Positions 24,668-35,685 of a stretch of 64,000 nucleotides of DNA are shown piece after piece; positions within the stretch are counted from its first letter, which is position 1; each line of letters begins with the position of its first letter. Under the pieces are notes generated by a model. That model did no database searches. It saw only the letters and a list, made by a program, of their open reading frames with translations, and had not been told where the DNA came from. Source of the DNA: Fomes fomentarius (Eukaryota; Basidiomycota; Agaricomycetes; Polyporales; Polyporaceae); the NCBI GenBank assembly GCA_022606135.1, contig JABYQN010000008.1, positions 1,984,001 through 2,048,000 of the forward strand. The letters are read 5' to 3'. Made by a program: the position numbers and the translations under genes.

Positions 24668-26282
24668 ATGCCTGGGACCACTTTGCCACCTGTTCCCCAC
24701 CGGGTTCCGCCGTTGACGACCAAGGAAGATCGTACGTCCCGCACATGCTTGCGAGCTTACCGAGGTCATGCTCACGAGTACCTGCTATTCGTCTATGCAG
24801 TGGAATGGGCGGACTTGCCCATCATAGACTTCACGAGCGTGCACACTCCCGAGGGCCGGGCCGCACTCGCTCCTCAGATGCACAATGCCATGCGCACGCA
24901 CGGATTCCTGTACATCGTCAATCACGGGTTGACGCAGGCTCAGGTGCGTATCCCTTTGTCGTGTAGTCGTACTGATCCCGGTCAGCACCGAGTGCTGATT
25001 CTCATCATGTTGACTTGGGCGGTGTAGAACGACAGGATGTTCGACATAGCGGACGTGCCGTTCACGCAAGTCGAGGACGAGGAAAAGATGAAGTTCACGA
25101 GCAAACTCACCGAGTCTGGGTCTTACCGAGGTTACAAGCTCCGGAACCTCTGGGTAGGTGCATTTTCGAGAGTGTGCACTAATGACAACTTGTGTTGACG
25201 TACGCACGCCCACGCACACATAGGCGATCGAGAACGGAGTCCGAGACCAGATCGAGCACTACCAGTGTATGTCGTCACCTGATATCGTAGCCTCCACACT
25301 CATGTGTGGCTAGTCTTCGAGCAGGAGAGACATCCCGAGGCGCTGCAGCCGTTCCTCCAGGAGATCGCTGCCTTCGCCGAGCACAGCCATTTCAATATCC
25401 TGGTACCGATCCTCCGGTCAGTGTCGCAGTACAGCTGTACACCAGATAGCACTAACGGGGGTATAGGCTCCTCGCTATTGGGATGGAGCTTCCAGAGGAC
25501 ACATTCGTCAATGTTCATGGGTTTGAGCCGAACGGTTTTGGTACGTCGTCCCTCTTCCACGTAACCCCTCGCTGACTGTACTGCTCTCCTTTAGTGCGTT
25601 TCATGAAGTAGTGAGTGTTCTATTACGTTACGAGCTCTGTTGCCGCTTGACGACCCATTAGCTGGCCTCGAACTGCTGAGGAAGAGCAGCAGACGAAGAG
25701 CGTCTGGCTCAAGGGACACACAGGTAGATCGTAATCATTTTGCTGCGTCCAATATCGCATCCCATACGAAGTTGATAGACATTGGTACCATCACCATTCT
25801 CTGGAGTCAGCCCATATCCGCCCTGCAGGTCATGTCGCCCGATGGCAAGTGGAAATGGGTGCGCCACATTGACAATGCTCTGGTTCGTGTCGAATGCCAC
25901 ACTTCTCTGCCACACCGACATAGAATGTTTGCATACCCAGGTCATCAACATCGGAGACTCGATGGAGATGCTTTCTGGGGGTTACTACAAGGCGACCATT
26001 CACCGCGTGATACAGCCGCCGGAGGACCAGCGCAATATTGCCCGTCTTGGTATATTCTACTTCACGATGGCCAAGAATGACACCAAGCTCGTGCCGTTCG
26101 CCGAGGCCCCGGTTCTGCGAAGGGAGGGTGTCAAGCGCAGGATCGACGACGAGAACGCGCCGACGATGCTCGAATGGCGGCAGGGAATCATAAAGTCTTA
26201 CGGCTTCACGCAGCTAAAGAGGAAGAACGATTTGATAGAGGAAGAGGTTGTGACCGGTATCCTGGTAAAGCACTACAACTAG
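24668..26282 (+). CDS. 2-oxoglutarate/Fe(II) dioxygenase, isopenicillin N synthase-like
   Basis: About nine exons. Exon 1 is 24668-24731 (MPGTTLPPVPHRV...) and exon 2 begins at 24801, in frame, with WADLPIIDFTSVHTPEGR and MRTHGFLYIVNHGLTQAQ, the conserved N-terminal region of the family. Then GSYRGYKLRNLW, a helical middle part (QEIAAFAEHSHFNILVPILR, LLAIGMELPEDTF), and the iron-binding core: WLKGHTD supplies the His-x-Asp pair, followed by TITILWSQPISALQV, GDSMEMLSGGYYKATIHRV (distal His) and RLGIFYFT. The C-terminal part ends VTGILVKHYN. These enzymes hydroxylate, desaturate or cyclise small molecules in the cytosol using oxygen and usually 2-oxoglutarate. No penicillin-type cluster lies nearby, so the substrate is unknown. 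Confidence 0.88.
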
Positions 26283-26526
26283 GACTTCAGTATTGTGTAT
26301 GTTGTATGTGTCTCGTACCAATTTGATGAGGTTTGGTGGATTCAGCTGAACGGATTCCGTGTCCACAGTCCACATGGATATTTAATCACCCTCCTACATC
26401 CTTGAAGTTTGGATGTCTTTCTATGATGTATGCCAATGATTCCGGAGAGCAAGTTCCATGAAGTGCTTGTTACCATTCCGGACTCGGTGTTGTACACTTA
26501 TCTACCACTGCGAACCGTTTAGTGCA

Positions 26527-28360
26527 TCACGACAGGACCTCCATAGCGCCCCACTCCAGGGCCCTGAACAGGCTCGCATTGCTCGCCTCCGGCTTCACAC
26601 CCACAACCGCCTCCCAATTAACACACCCTACACGCTCTCTCGCAGCCCGCCACTTCGAGGATTGCGCTTCATCCGCGTCCACACCGCGGAAGAGCATAAA
26701 CACCCTTGTCACGACGTCCGGGCTCGGGTCCGAGCGGACACTCAGTTCAGCTGCACGCTCATACGCGGCCTGAGGCAGGAAGCGCAGAGCGACGAACGGA
26801 TGGTGCTGAAGTTTCGGCAGCCAGAAGGTTATGAAGTCGTTGCGGGCGGAGGTGTGCAGCGTGAGCTTCTTGAGAGTTGCATCGAGATAGCGCAGGAGCG
26901 TGTTGTCTGAAGTGAGGAGAACTGCTGTGGGGGAGGATGCGGAGAGCGAGGGGTACGCGGGATCGAAATGTTCGACGAGCGGTGATCCAAGGAAGGGGCT
27001 CGATGGGGGAGTACAGATAGTTGGGTTGGTTGTGGCTTCCCAAAACAGGTACGACAGCTCGAGACCGCTATCCTTCTCAGTGAGAGTCCCATCAGGGCTG
27101 GACAGAGACAGACCACGTGACGCTCTCCCGCCCGTCACCCATGGGCTCCCTGTCGACGAGCGGATAGATGTGTGTGAACCTCCATTGAGGGACGAGGCGG
27201 ACGGATACCTCGGCGTGATGGATAGGCGCGGGTGGGAAGAGGTAGATCACGGGCTTCATGCCGCGCAACTGTAAAAACATCTCGACCTCGATATCGTTGT
27301 GGACCGTGTGTCCAAAGGCTCTTCCAGCTATCGGAGGAAGATCGGCCGCCATAGTCAGAGCGGGGGAGCCACTGGTCCCGCTGCGGAACGCCCGTCGCGA
27401 AGTAATATGCTTCTTGCAACGTGTGTAGTGTGTCACCCCGACCGAGCCACAGCGTGCGTCGGTCTCCTTTCCTACATCTAGGTTAGTTTCTTGGAGAAGG
27501 AAGAGTATAGATGCGACGTAGTGGATGCAAGCCTACAGTGTGACCTCGACCTTGACCTTGCCTGCCAGTCTGTACCCTTTATCGAAGTGCCTACGTATCT
27601 CGTGCATACCGACATTGGTGTTCTCCGGAAAGTCCTCATGGTCCAGCAGAAGCGCATCCTTTGTGTAGATGCGCTGCTTCGCAGTGGGTATCCCAGTGAT
27701 GATCTCGAGATATGTCTTGAATTGGAGGACGGACCAGCCCGGCTTGGGATACACGACGAGGTCTTGGGAGGCAGACACAGTGATTTCGCTAAACGAGAAA
27801 ACCATTGTCAGTGGAGCCAATCAGCGAGAGATACGACAACGCAAGGACTCAACGCGACGCGGACTGGTGTGCGTTTCTTGGCCAGTGCCTGACAGATCGT
27901 GTGAAGCATGATACATCTGTCTCTATCTACGCCGTCGTCGTCAAACGACGGTCTTAGGTCCTCCGAGTAGCTCCGCACGAGCGTGAGAGTCTTCTCCTTT
28001 TTCTTGAATTGTTCGAGTATGTCGTCAGTCACGACCTCGTCACCTTCGACGTCGATGACTAGTGCATATTCGTTCTTGATGTACCCGAGCTGAAAGTGTG
28101 TGCAGGCATGTATGATCAATTCCTTACAGAACGCAATTTTCAGCATGCCAGGCAAACAAGCTTGAGCGTATTGTTTACCTCCGTAGTCGTAATATCACAA
28201 GTGACAACGTGCTGCCTCCATTTGACACGGACTGTCCGAGGTGCAGTGTAACGGGCTGTGGCCCGAGCCCGGCGAGATCTGAGGACGAAGACTTGATTCG
28301 AGGGTCTGAGACGTAGTACAGGGGTACGGAGGACGAGGTGGGACGGGGCTCGGGTGCCAA
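26527..28360 (-). CDS. Ubiquitin-like-fold protein with C-terminal KPVIYLFP domain; reading frame broken once
   Basis: Transcribed leftwards. The 5' part includes SLVILRL then LKIAFCKELIIHACTHFQLG and a polar segment (DDILEQFKKKEKTLTL). A ubiquitin-like stretch follows: ISLNE-complementary frame reads MVFSFSEITVSASQDLVVYP, QRIYTKDALLLDHEDFPENT and GKVKVEVTL. The C-terminal domain has LRGMKPVIYLFPPAPIHHAE, a run ending VTWSVSVQP, then DGTLTEKDSGLELSYLFWEA and a long helical tail ending at 26527. The KPVIYL[YF]P ... YLFWE pattern occurs in proteins of unknown function in bacteria and fungi. Between VQP and DGTL the frame shifts by one base (see finding at 27085-27100); with one C fewer the domain is continuous. 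A second frame change near 27300-27400 may be an unrecognised intron. Start not determined; 28360 is a working limit. Confidence 0.6.
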
Positions 28361-28998
28361 CGCCGTGTACTGGCGTTGGTTCGTCTAGAGAAACGAGACG
28401 TATCGTAGCGCGTAACTATGTGAGTCCGAAATGGGAAGGTCACGGTCACGGTGCCGTTACATGCAGTTTGACCGTTCGTGTGCCTAACGGCGGGCATACT
28501 GTCGCGGCGTCAGATGTTTGTACTAGTATAGTGAGCAGGTGCTTGTAAAATGCTGCACTTACGCAGTTGCACGATAGTCGAGTTCAAGCTCTATTAGTCC
28601 GACGAGTCCAGGAGTTCAAGCCTTGAGTGCTGCGGTAATCTCGGAAAATACCGAAGTCCAGCTCAATACTTACTCAGTCCCAATCGCCCATTTGCTAGTC
28701 ATTGTCGTTGGTCGAGATATGACCACATATACTGATACAACAGCTTTGATACCAAGTCGTTTTCAGTCGAAGAAAGCCCATAAGTACTTTTTGAGTAGCA
28801 CATTAGCGGCTTTATCGGCCCGGAATTTCCGGCTGGTAACGAGCGTTGTGTCATGGCGAACTTCGCCGTGTCGACTGTCTGCATCCTCGACCAGCTTACC
28901 ACCTTCACCTCAGTCTGTTCCCTCCGACTTTGGAAGCATACATCTGGCTACATTTTTGAGCTCTTGCAACCCGCTGGCTATCCAGCTGTCATTCCAGG
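28361..28998. other. Divergent intergenic region
   Basis: Lies between the leftward ubiquitin-like gene and the rightward GWT1 gene and probably holds both promoters. Frames at 28623-29072 (+) and 28699-28908 (-) have no recognisable content; part of the first overlaps the true first exon of GWT1 in another frame. Confidence 0.4.
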
Positions 28999-31048
28999 AT
29001 GGATCAAGACTACAAGGCATCGAAGGAGGCGTTCGTGTCGGGCATGACGGGGTCGAGTATTGGGCATATTAACATGGTTTCACTGGCCTCTCTGGTGAGT
29101 AACACATGCAGAAGTAGGCTATTGCAACTACATGACCGATGATAGCTGTCGGTAGCCCTTCATTCTGCTGTCCGAACACGTCTTCCTCCTCCACGACGAC
29201 TGCAGTTCACGACAGAAGCCGTGCTGCTCATTCTGCCCCTCCTATTCTCCGTGACGCTTTTTGCCAACGCGCCAGGGCTGCTGTCTACTTTCATTCTTGT
29301 GCCGACCCTACTGCTGCTTTCGCTGCCGAGGAGAGAAACTGGCACCTACCTCCCATCGGCACTCTTACACAGTCGTCAGTCCTCTCGCATCTCCAACCCA
29401 TCGCGGGACTCAAGTCCATCTCGGACCCTTGCTATCCCTATACCGCCACTGCCTGCGCTGACGACGTATAGAGCGCACATGCTGCTCTTGACCTTCATTT
29501 GTATTCTTGCTGTCGACTTCCCTGTCTTCCCTCGTTCCTTCGCCAAATGCGAGACCTTCGGAGTCTCATTGGTAAATATCACCACGTATCGTCTCTTTTC
29601 TGTGCCTAACACAGGCTCAGATGGATATAGGTGTAGGCTCCTTCGTCTTCTCGCAAGGCATAGTCTCCGCGATACCCCTCGTCAAGAACCCTGCGTACTT
29701 GACGTCACCGCTTCTGCCCAAGGTGTCTACTGTCTTACGGAAATGCTCCCCTGTGCTACTACTTGGACTGCTGAGGACGATTTCCGTTAAGGGAACAGAG
29801 TATCCAGTGAGTACTAACTAAGTATATGCGCTAGATGCCTTGTCAATATCGTTTAGGAACACGTAACAGAATACGGCGTGCATTGGAACTTCTTCATCAC
29901 TCTCGCGCTGATACCAATATTACAAGTACTCTTACATCCGGTAATAGTGCACGTCCCAGTTTCTCTGTTGGGCGTGGTAGTTGCAATATGTGTGCCCTTC
30001 GTCTTCTCTTCACATCTCTTTACACTGACGACTCCGTGTTCTCGGCCAGCGCACCAGCTAGCGCTCTCCACAGGTGGACTCGCGAAGTATGTTCTTCATG
30101 CGCCGCGTGATGGGCTTCTGTCAGCGAACAAGGAGGGGATTGTCTCCTTGACAGGTAAGCAACAAGTAAGTCGTCCGACGACACGACGCTTACCAACATG
30201 CTTCCAGGCTATCTTGCGATTCACTTGCTCGGCCTGTCCACGGGCACTCTCGTCCTCGCACCTTCCCCTTCATACTTCCGTCGCAGACAGCAGCAGCTTG
30301 CACAACAGAAGGCCAACGGAAACATTCCCGTACGACGGCGTCCATCAGCAAGCGACTCCGACACCGACGACGACGTGCCCACCGCTCCCTCCTCCTCTGA
30401 GCCCTCGTCGCACGTCGAGCTCCGGCGTGAAAACGATAAGACCGCCACCGAATTATGCTCGTACGCCGTGCTCTGGTGGGTCCTCCTCTGGGCCCTCAAG
30501 CTCTTCGGCGTCGGCGGAGACGTCTCGCGCCGGATGGCGAACCTGCCGTACATCATCTGGATCGCAGCTTACAACTCGACGTTCCTCCTCGGCTACCTCG
30601 TGCTCGACCTCGTCTTCTTCCCGAGCCCGCTCAGCAAGAGCGTGTACTCGCCGACGTCGAAGCTCAAAGTGCACCCAGATCCGGACTTGTTGAAGGCGAC
30701 GCGCCACCTGGGGACGGGTGCGGGCACGGGGAGGGAGAGGGAGAGGGAAGACGCGGCGGCGGCTGCGGTCAGGGGAAGCGCTCCGGCGTTGTTGGAGGCG
30801 GTGAATAAGAATGGGCTGGTTCTATTCTTGCTGGTGCGTGTCCGACGAGTCTTCTTGCGTTCTCCGTCAATGCTGATGTTTTTCGGATGCGTCTATTGAA
30901 GGCGAACGTGGCGACAGGATTCGTCAACCTGTCGATGCAGACGATGTACATGTCGGACTGGGCTGCGATGCTCGTCCTGTCTGCATATAGCTTCGGGGTG
31001 TCTGCTATCGCATGGGCGTGCAGGCATAGAAAGATTTGGCGGTTTTAA
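28999..31048 (+). CDS. GWT1: GPI-anchored wall transfer protein 1 (glucosaminyl-phosphatidylinositol acyltransferase)
   Basis: Start ATG 28999 ([20 protein letters not shown], the family's conserved N-terminus). Exon 1 ends at 29094 before GTGAGT; exon 2 begins at 29146. The product is a polytopic endoplasmic-reticulum membrane protein: [20 protein letters not shown], a long hydrophilic loop, [20 protein letters not shown] with the conserved [20 protein letters not shown], then [20 protein letters not shown], and [21 protein letters not shown] low-complexity Ser/Asp loop ([11 protein letters not shown]) is followed by [35 protein letters not shown] and, in the last exon, [20 protein letters not shown] with a final helix and KIWRF. 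The enzyme adds an acyl chain to the inositol of GlcN-PI during GPI-anchor synthesis. All expected blocks are present, so the gene appears intact. Confidence 0.93.
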
Positions 31049-31479
31049 TGAAGCTGTTGCTTGACGGTCGTCGTCCTCGTCGACTGCTCATGGTGAAATG
31101 GTCTCGAGCTAGGCATACGTCGGCTGCCTCTGGTAGGATGTCTCTCTGCACCATCCTCTTCATTTGCTCTCCCGGTGATACTAGAAGCCTGCATTGTCAG
31201 AAATAGACGGATGTAGCTTCAACCCTTGGAAGGCTGGGAGAGGAGGTCGACCGTCTGTTCGTTGCAGTGCAATGACAATTAGGAGGTGTCTAGAACACGA
31301 TACAGTGGGAACTGCTCACAATATACCTTAGGTCGCAGGTGCACTTGATGTCGATGCTAAAGCGCGGCATCGTTCGAGCTTTGTGAGCCAAATGCTACGT
31401 TGACAGTTGTCACAACAATCAGCACTGAAGACGCCGTACGTCCAGGATTATCCTTTCCACTTGAAACACTCTCCATCAC
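31049..31479. other. Intergenic stretch, no gene seen
   Basis: 3' flank of GWT1. No open frame of interest and no obvious repeat. Confidence 0.4.
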
Positions 31480-32130
31480 CCCCACACACCGTTCCTAAGT
31501 ACTGTGGGAAAGCGAACGGGTACGTCTTCGCCGCATGATGCCACTCGCAAATAAGTGATCGATAGCATCATTGACACGTCTATAAGCAATCGGCAACTCT
31601 ACAGGTCACTCTGATCTTCTCTGCGATATTCGCGAAGAAAGGGCGGGCACACCTCTCTTTCTTCAGCTACTTGTATGATTACGACCGTGACGCGGGCAGT
31701 CGTAATACCGCTGTCTAGATCGTCACCGGCGAGCTTGTTCAGGCACACGGAGAGAGAAGACCAATGTCAAGGTTCTCACATGCAGAGCGGCCGGGAGTTT
31801 GCATGCACAGTCACCTCATGAGATCGGTGGATGCGCATGGAAAAGCCTTGAGCGGTGTGAATCAAGATGCCAGATTCGACCCGGACCTCCTAACCCCGTA
31901 CATGCAACTTGCCATATGTGTAAATTTGGGAACGGTGCTCCTGCACATATCTGTATGTAGATCATCTCAAGGCGCGAGAGCCAACTAGCTGATGGATCAA
32001 TATGGACGGTGTCGAGGTGTCGACGCAAACGCGCCCGACTCGGAGCAACCTCTCAACTGATGTTTCGGCTGTTCAGAGGTGGCGATTGTACAGCTAGCAG
32101 CGCACCCCTCACTCGGGTTAAAAAGTTCAA
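31480..32130 (+). pseudogene. Decayed repeat unit A related to the downstream membrane-protein gene
   Basis: This stretch matches 32375-33420 in collinear blocks. The block around 31485-31540 (cacaccgttcctaag, gcgaacgggtacgtctt) matches 32380-32420. The block 31610-31770 matches 32515-32690, with shared gactctgatcttctctg and cgaccgtgacgcgggcag. The block 31900-32130 matches 33205-33420, with shared gtcgaggtgtcgacgc and tcggctgttcagaggtgg. Frames are interrupted and the best-preserved coding block of unit B is here reduced to a short region near 31815-31860. I read it as an old tandem duplicate that has lost coding capacity. Confidence 0.6.
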
Positions 32131-32374
32131 GCCCGAAGATGTTCATTATCTCAGCCTTTCTACGATGCTTCACAATCTCAGGGCTTTGTCTCACAACCAG
32201 TGCATAGGGCCTATCGCAGATCTAGAATGCACCCAAGCATATACCCTTTCATCACTCTTTATCACCCCCTGATCCTCTAGTATAGGGCCCAAGCCATCTC
32301 AGCTGGCGTCTCGGTTTTCGCTCTCTCATCTACATCACCGTGGCAATGCGGCAATTCCTACGATCCAAGTCTGA

Positions 32375-33425
32375 ACACCGTTCCCAAGTATGGGAAGGCG
32401 AACGGGTGCGTCTTTCCCGCATAATGACACAGCATATAGCGCAGGTGATAGTAACGAGACCTCACGAGTTTGAGGCTTTGTCAACACTCACTATAGAAGT
32501 GTCGTATACTTGACAGGTGACTCTGATCTTCTCTGTGATGTTCGCGAAGAGAGGGCGCGCACACCTTCACCTGTCCCTCAGCTACACATCAGTTCACGAC
32601 CGTGACGCGGGCAGTCGCCATATCGTCGTCCAGATGATCTGTGGCGAGCACAATCAAGCACACGGAGACAAGATCGATGTCAAACTGCATGCGGAGCATC
32701 TGAGAGTTCGGATACACAGTCCTTGCAAGAGCAAGAGCGTTCGAAAGAGGTGATAACGTATGGCGAAGGCAACTCAGGAAGGGACATACGTCCTGGTAGG
32801 GCTGAACTGCGACACGAGATCGGTGGAGGTGTACGTCTTGATGGGAAAGCCTTGAGCCCGGTGTTAGTTCCTCTAGAGGACGATGATCAGTTGCAAGTTG
32901 GGTCACCGCTTCCGCCTCCTTGTCCCCAATACGAAGTAGGTGAACGGAAGCTGTCTGAACTCTGATACGGAGCTGAGAACCCTCTGCAGAGCCTTGAAGT
33001 TCGAATTGCTTAGTGACCTGGTACGTAAACAATCCTTCAGAACTTCACCATCGATACTCATGCTGACGTCATTGAAGCTCTGAACGCCAACCGGACAACA
33101 AGCTACATACTTTATATAAGTTTGTACAACAAATTTCCCGGTGGGGCTTTTTGCCGTTTCGCAAGCGTACAGGCATCGGGCGTACTACCTCTCAAACTTT
33201 GGTACATGCAGCTCGCTATATGTGTAAATCACGGAACAGCGTTACTGCACATATGTAAGTAAATCCTCTGAAGGTTCGACACAATTGATGACCAATTTGA
33301 ATGGAGTCGAGGTGTCGACGCCAACGAGCCCAAGCAACCTTCCAACTGAGGTCTCGGCTGTTCAGAGGTGGGGATTAAACTGCCACCAGTAGCACGCGTT
33401 CAGGTGACAAAGTTCAGGGAAGGCT
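32375..33425 (+). pseudogene. Decayed repeat unit B with recognisable C-terminal coding block
   Basis: Unit B retains an open block at about 32800-32965 reading LRHEIGGGVRLDGKALS, then DDDQLQVGSPLPPPCPQYEV. This matches the C-terminus of the next gene, RREVDGGVRLAGG and VGSTLPPPYSQY (35200-35325). The start, the extracellular part and the membrane helix are missing or unrecognisable. Its flanks are repeated in unit A. It is therefore a truncated paralog rather than a functional gene, unless its 5' exons lie in sequence I could not recognise. Confidence 0.55.
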
Positions 33426-33437
33426 AAGTTCAGTATC

Positions 33438-35325
33438 ATGATAGATTTCATAAACCCTTTTAAGACTCAGTACTCAAGTATGATATATACTGACCGTGAC
33501 ATGGCACAATTTTCAATCTACCTACCGTCATCCACCCTTCAAGATTTCAAGGCTCGGGGTATGGCCCCTTCGCAGTACAGTCGTATCCTAGCCAAAGTGC
33601 CAATGTGCCCACACATTCCCTTGTCATTACTCACTTGCGGGTCGGATGGATGGCCTACCTCCAGCATCTCGAGCTTAATAGACGATAGCTCGACACTACG
33701 AATCACGATGACAGCGCCCTCAGGGACCACCACAGTACAGGTAACTCCGACTACCTCTTCGAAGATACCATCCGTGCCTGCTCTATCTCCTTCTTCACCT
33801 TCCTCGTCCGCCCAAGAGACCTCTCCGTTTCCTTCTCTGGCCACCTCCGCAATACCATCGGAGGTTGGCAAAGGACTGAAGATAGGACAAGTGGCAGGTA
33901 TCGCGGCGGGTGTCTCAATAGGCGCACTTGTCTGCACCTTTGGCATCTGGTACTCGCTGCGGCGCATATACCGCAATCTTTACACCCCCAACCTAGGCCC
34001 CATCCTAAGGGGAGATAGAAAAATTGAAGATGGTGCAGTTGGTGGTTCACCGGCCGTCATCCTGACGAGTGACTGTACTCACATCCTTTTTATGACTACA
34101 GTATGCACGGCAACGAACGCTCCCGAATCCATGATATCGACGGCTCCTGACACCAATATCCCAAGGCTGAGTCAAGAAGGTGCATATCAGTCTCTTGAGG
34201 CCACTGCACACAGCAGTATCCTGTCAGTTAGTCGACTCTCACACCAGGATGGTATGATATTCCCCTGTGCGTCCGTTTCCACGTTTACGGTGGTCCATGC
34301 TTTAAACAGGATCCCTCACCCCTCAACGGTCGAGCTTCGACCAAGACACCAATGTCCACGGGACAGGTGATGCCTCGTTGGCTCACACCGGGGGCATAGA
34401 TTGATGGGACAGCCTGTTATATTGTAGAGATTTTGTAGAACTTGGCAAAATAAGTTTACTGTAGCACATGGTGTTATCTGGTTATCGAATGAATGTCCCA
34501 TTTTGGATAGAAAAAACAAAGGAATCTCAATGGAACAGCACTGTCCTATCCTTTGTCCATTTATCCTTGATATACCATAGAACAGGGTGTGGCACATATG
34601 TTCCATGCAAATCGAGCCACTGATGGTGTTAGCATGGGACAGACTGTCCCATTGATGAGCCACTTCAAAAAAAGCTGGCATAGGACAAATGAACAATAAA
34701 AAGAGGCTTATTGTTCATTTGTCCTATGCCAGCTTTTTTTGAAGTGGCTCATCAATGGGACAGTCTGTCCCATGCTAACACCATCAGTGGCTCGATTTGC
34801 ATGGAACATATGTGCCACACCCTGTTCTATGGTATATCAAGGATAAATGGACAAAGGATAGGACAGTGCTGTTCCATTGAGATTCCTTTGTTTTTTCTAT
34901 CCAAAATGGGACATTCATTTGATAACCAGATAACACCATGTGCTACAGTAAACTTATTTTGCCAAGTTCTACAAAATCTCTACAATATAACAGGCTGTCC
35001 CATCAATCTATGCCCCCGGTGTCAGGTGCACACGGAGAAGGGCGGTACTCTAGCGCAAGAACATCTTGATGGTGGTCGTGACCATGAGATGAACAGGCTC
35101 CTGGAGTCCGGGGTCATCCAAGAGAATGCTCCAAGATACAATGATATCTTTAGACAGAGAGGGTTGCCGTACGGAGGTCCCTCGTCTGGTGGAGCCCAAC
35201 CGCGGCGCGAAGTCGATGGAGGGGTTCGTCTAGCTGGTGGGCAGTTAGGCCGCGTTTCAATAGTCGATGACCAGTGTAACGACACAGTCGGCTCTACCCT
35301 TCCGCCTCCATATTCCCAGTATTGA
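33438..35325 (+). CDS. Single-pass membrane protein with Ser/Thr-rich ectodomain, carrying a hairpin insertion
   Basis: A Ser/Thr/Pro-rich stretch (SKIPSVPALSPSSPSSSAQ) precedes one membrane helix, GQVAGIAAGVSIGALVCTFG, followed by WYSLRRIYRN. This layout, with a basic cytosolic segment and a C-terminal proline-rich STLPPPYSQY, is common in uncharacterised agaricomycete proteins. After an intron ending AAACAG near 34311, an exon reads DPSPLNGRASTKTPMSTGQ up to 34366. The frame resumes after the hairpin element as VHTEKGGTLAQEHLDGGRDH from 35026 and runs to the stop at 35325. Thus the two halves join if 34367-35025 is removed, by splicing or excision. Start 33438 is the first ATG of the long frame; extra upstream exons are possible. 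The function is unknown. Confidence 0.6.
34370..35022. mobile_element. Near-perfect long hairpin (foldback/MITE-like) element within a gene
   Basis: Two 315-bp arms, 34385-34699 and 34708-35022, are reverse complements of each other without gaps, separated by an 8-base loop AAAGAGGC (34700-34707). By eye the only mismatch is G at 34487 against T at 34920. The arms are AT-richer than their surroundings and contain repeated GGGACAG/CTGTCCC sub-motifs. The direct repeat CAGGTG occurs at 34364-34369 and 35023-35028 and may be a 6-bp target duplication; 15 non-palindromic bases separate the left copy from the left arm. The identical open frames on both strands within the arms are a consequence of the symmetry, not genes. 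No transposase is encoded, so it is non-autonomous. Confidence 0.85.
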
Positions 35326-35685
35326 ATTGGGTTGAAGGATGTCTGTCGTAAGGCAGTTGCGATTGGTGGGCAGTCGATATATAGGAATTGGAATCTCCAA
35401 ACGGTCCCAGTGAGATAAGATGCCTATTGTATGCACCTCCTCAGATCCCGATGAGCATGAATTGCCCGACTGCAATGGCCTACTTGATTTATCTATCCTT
35501 GGAGTGCGTGTTTCTCTGACTTGATAGAACAACATTCCATAGTTGATATGAGAGCACGCATAAATGAGGGTCTGAATTGATCCTTAGCTAACGGAGGCTC
35601 TGGCCTGACTTCACATTCATGTGTACATTCCTGCAAACTTCACAGCATTCCAGACCCACATTGGCAACTGACATCATACGGGAAC

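Noticed and set aside
28560..28640. A possible tRNA because of GTTCAAGC-like motifs
   Set aside because: No acceptor stem or anticodon arm can be folded around them.
34316..35022. Two identical ~100-codon open frames pointing outwards from the hairpin centre
   Set aside because: They are mirror images produced by the inverted arms; the translation has no domain and no splice context.
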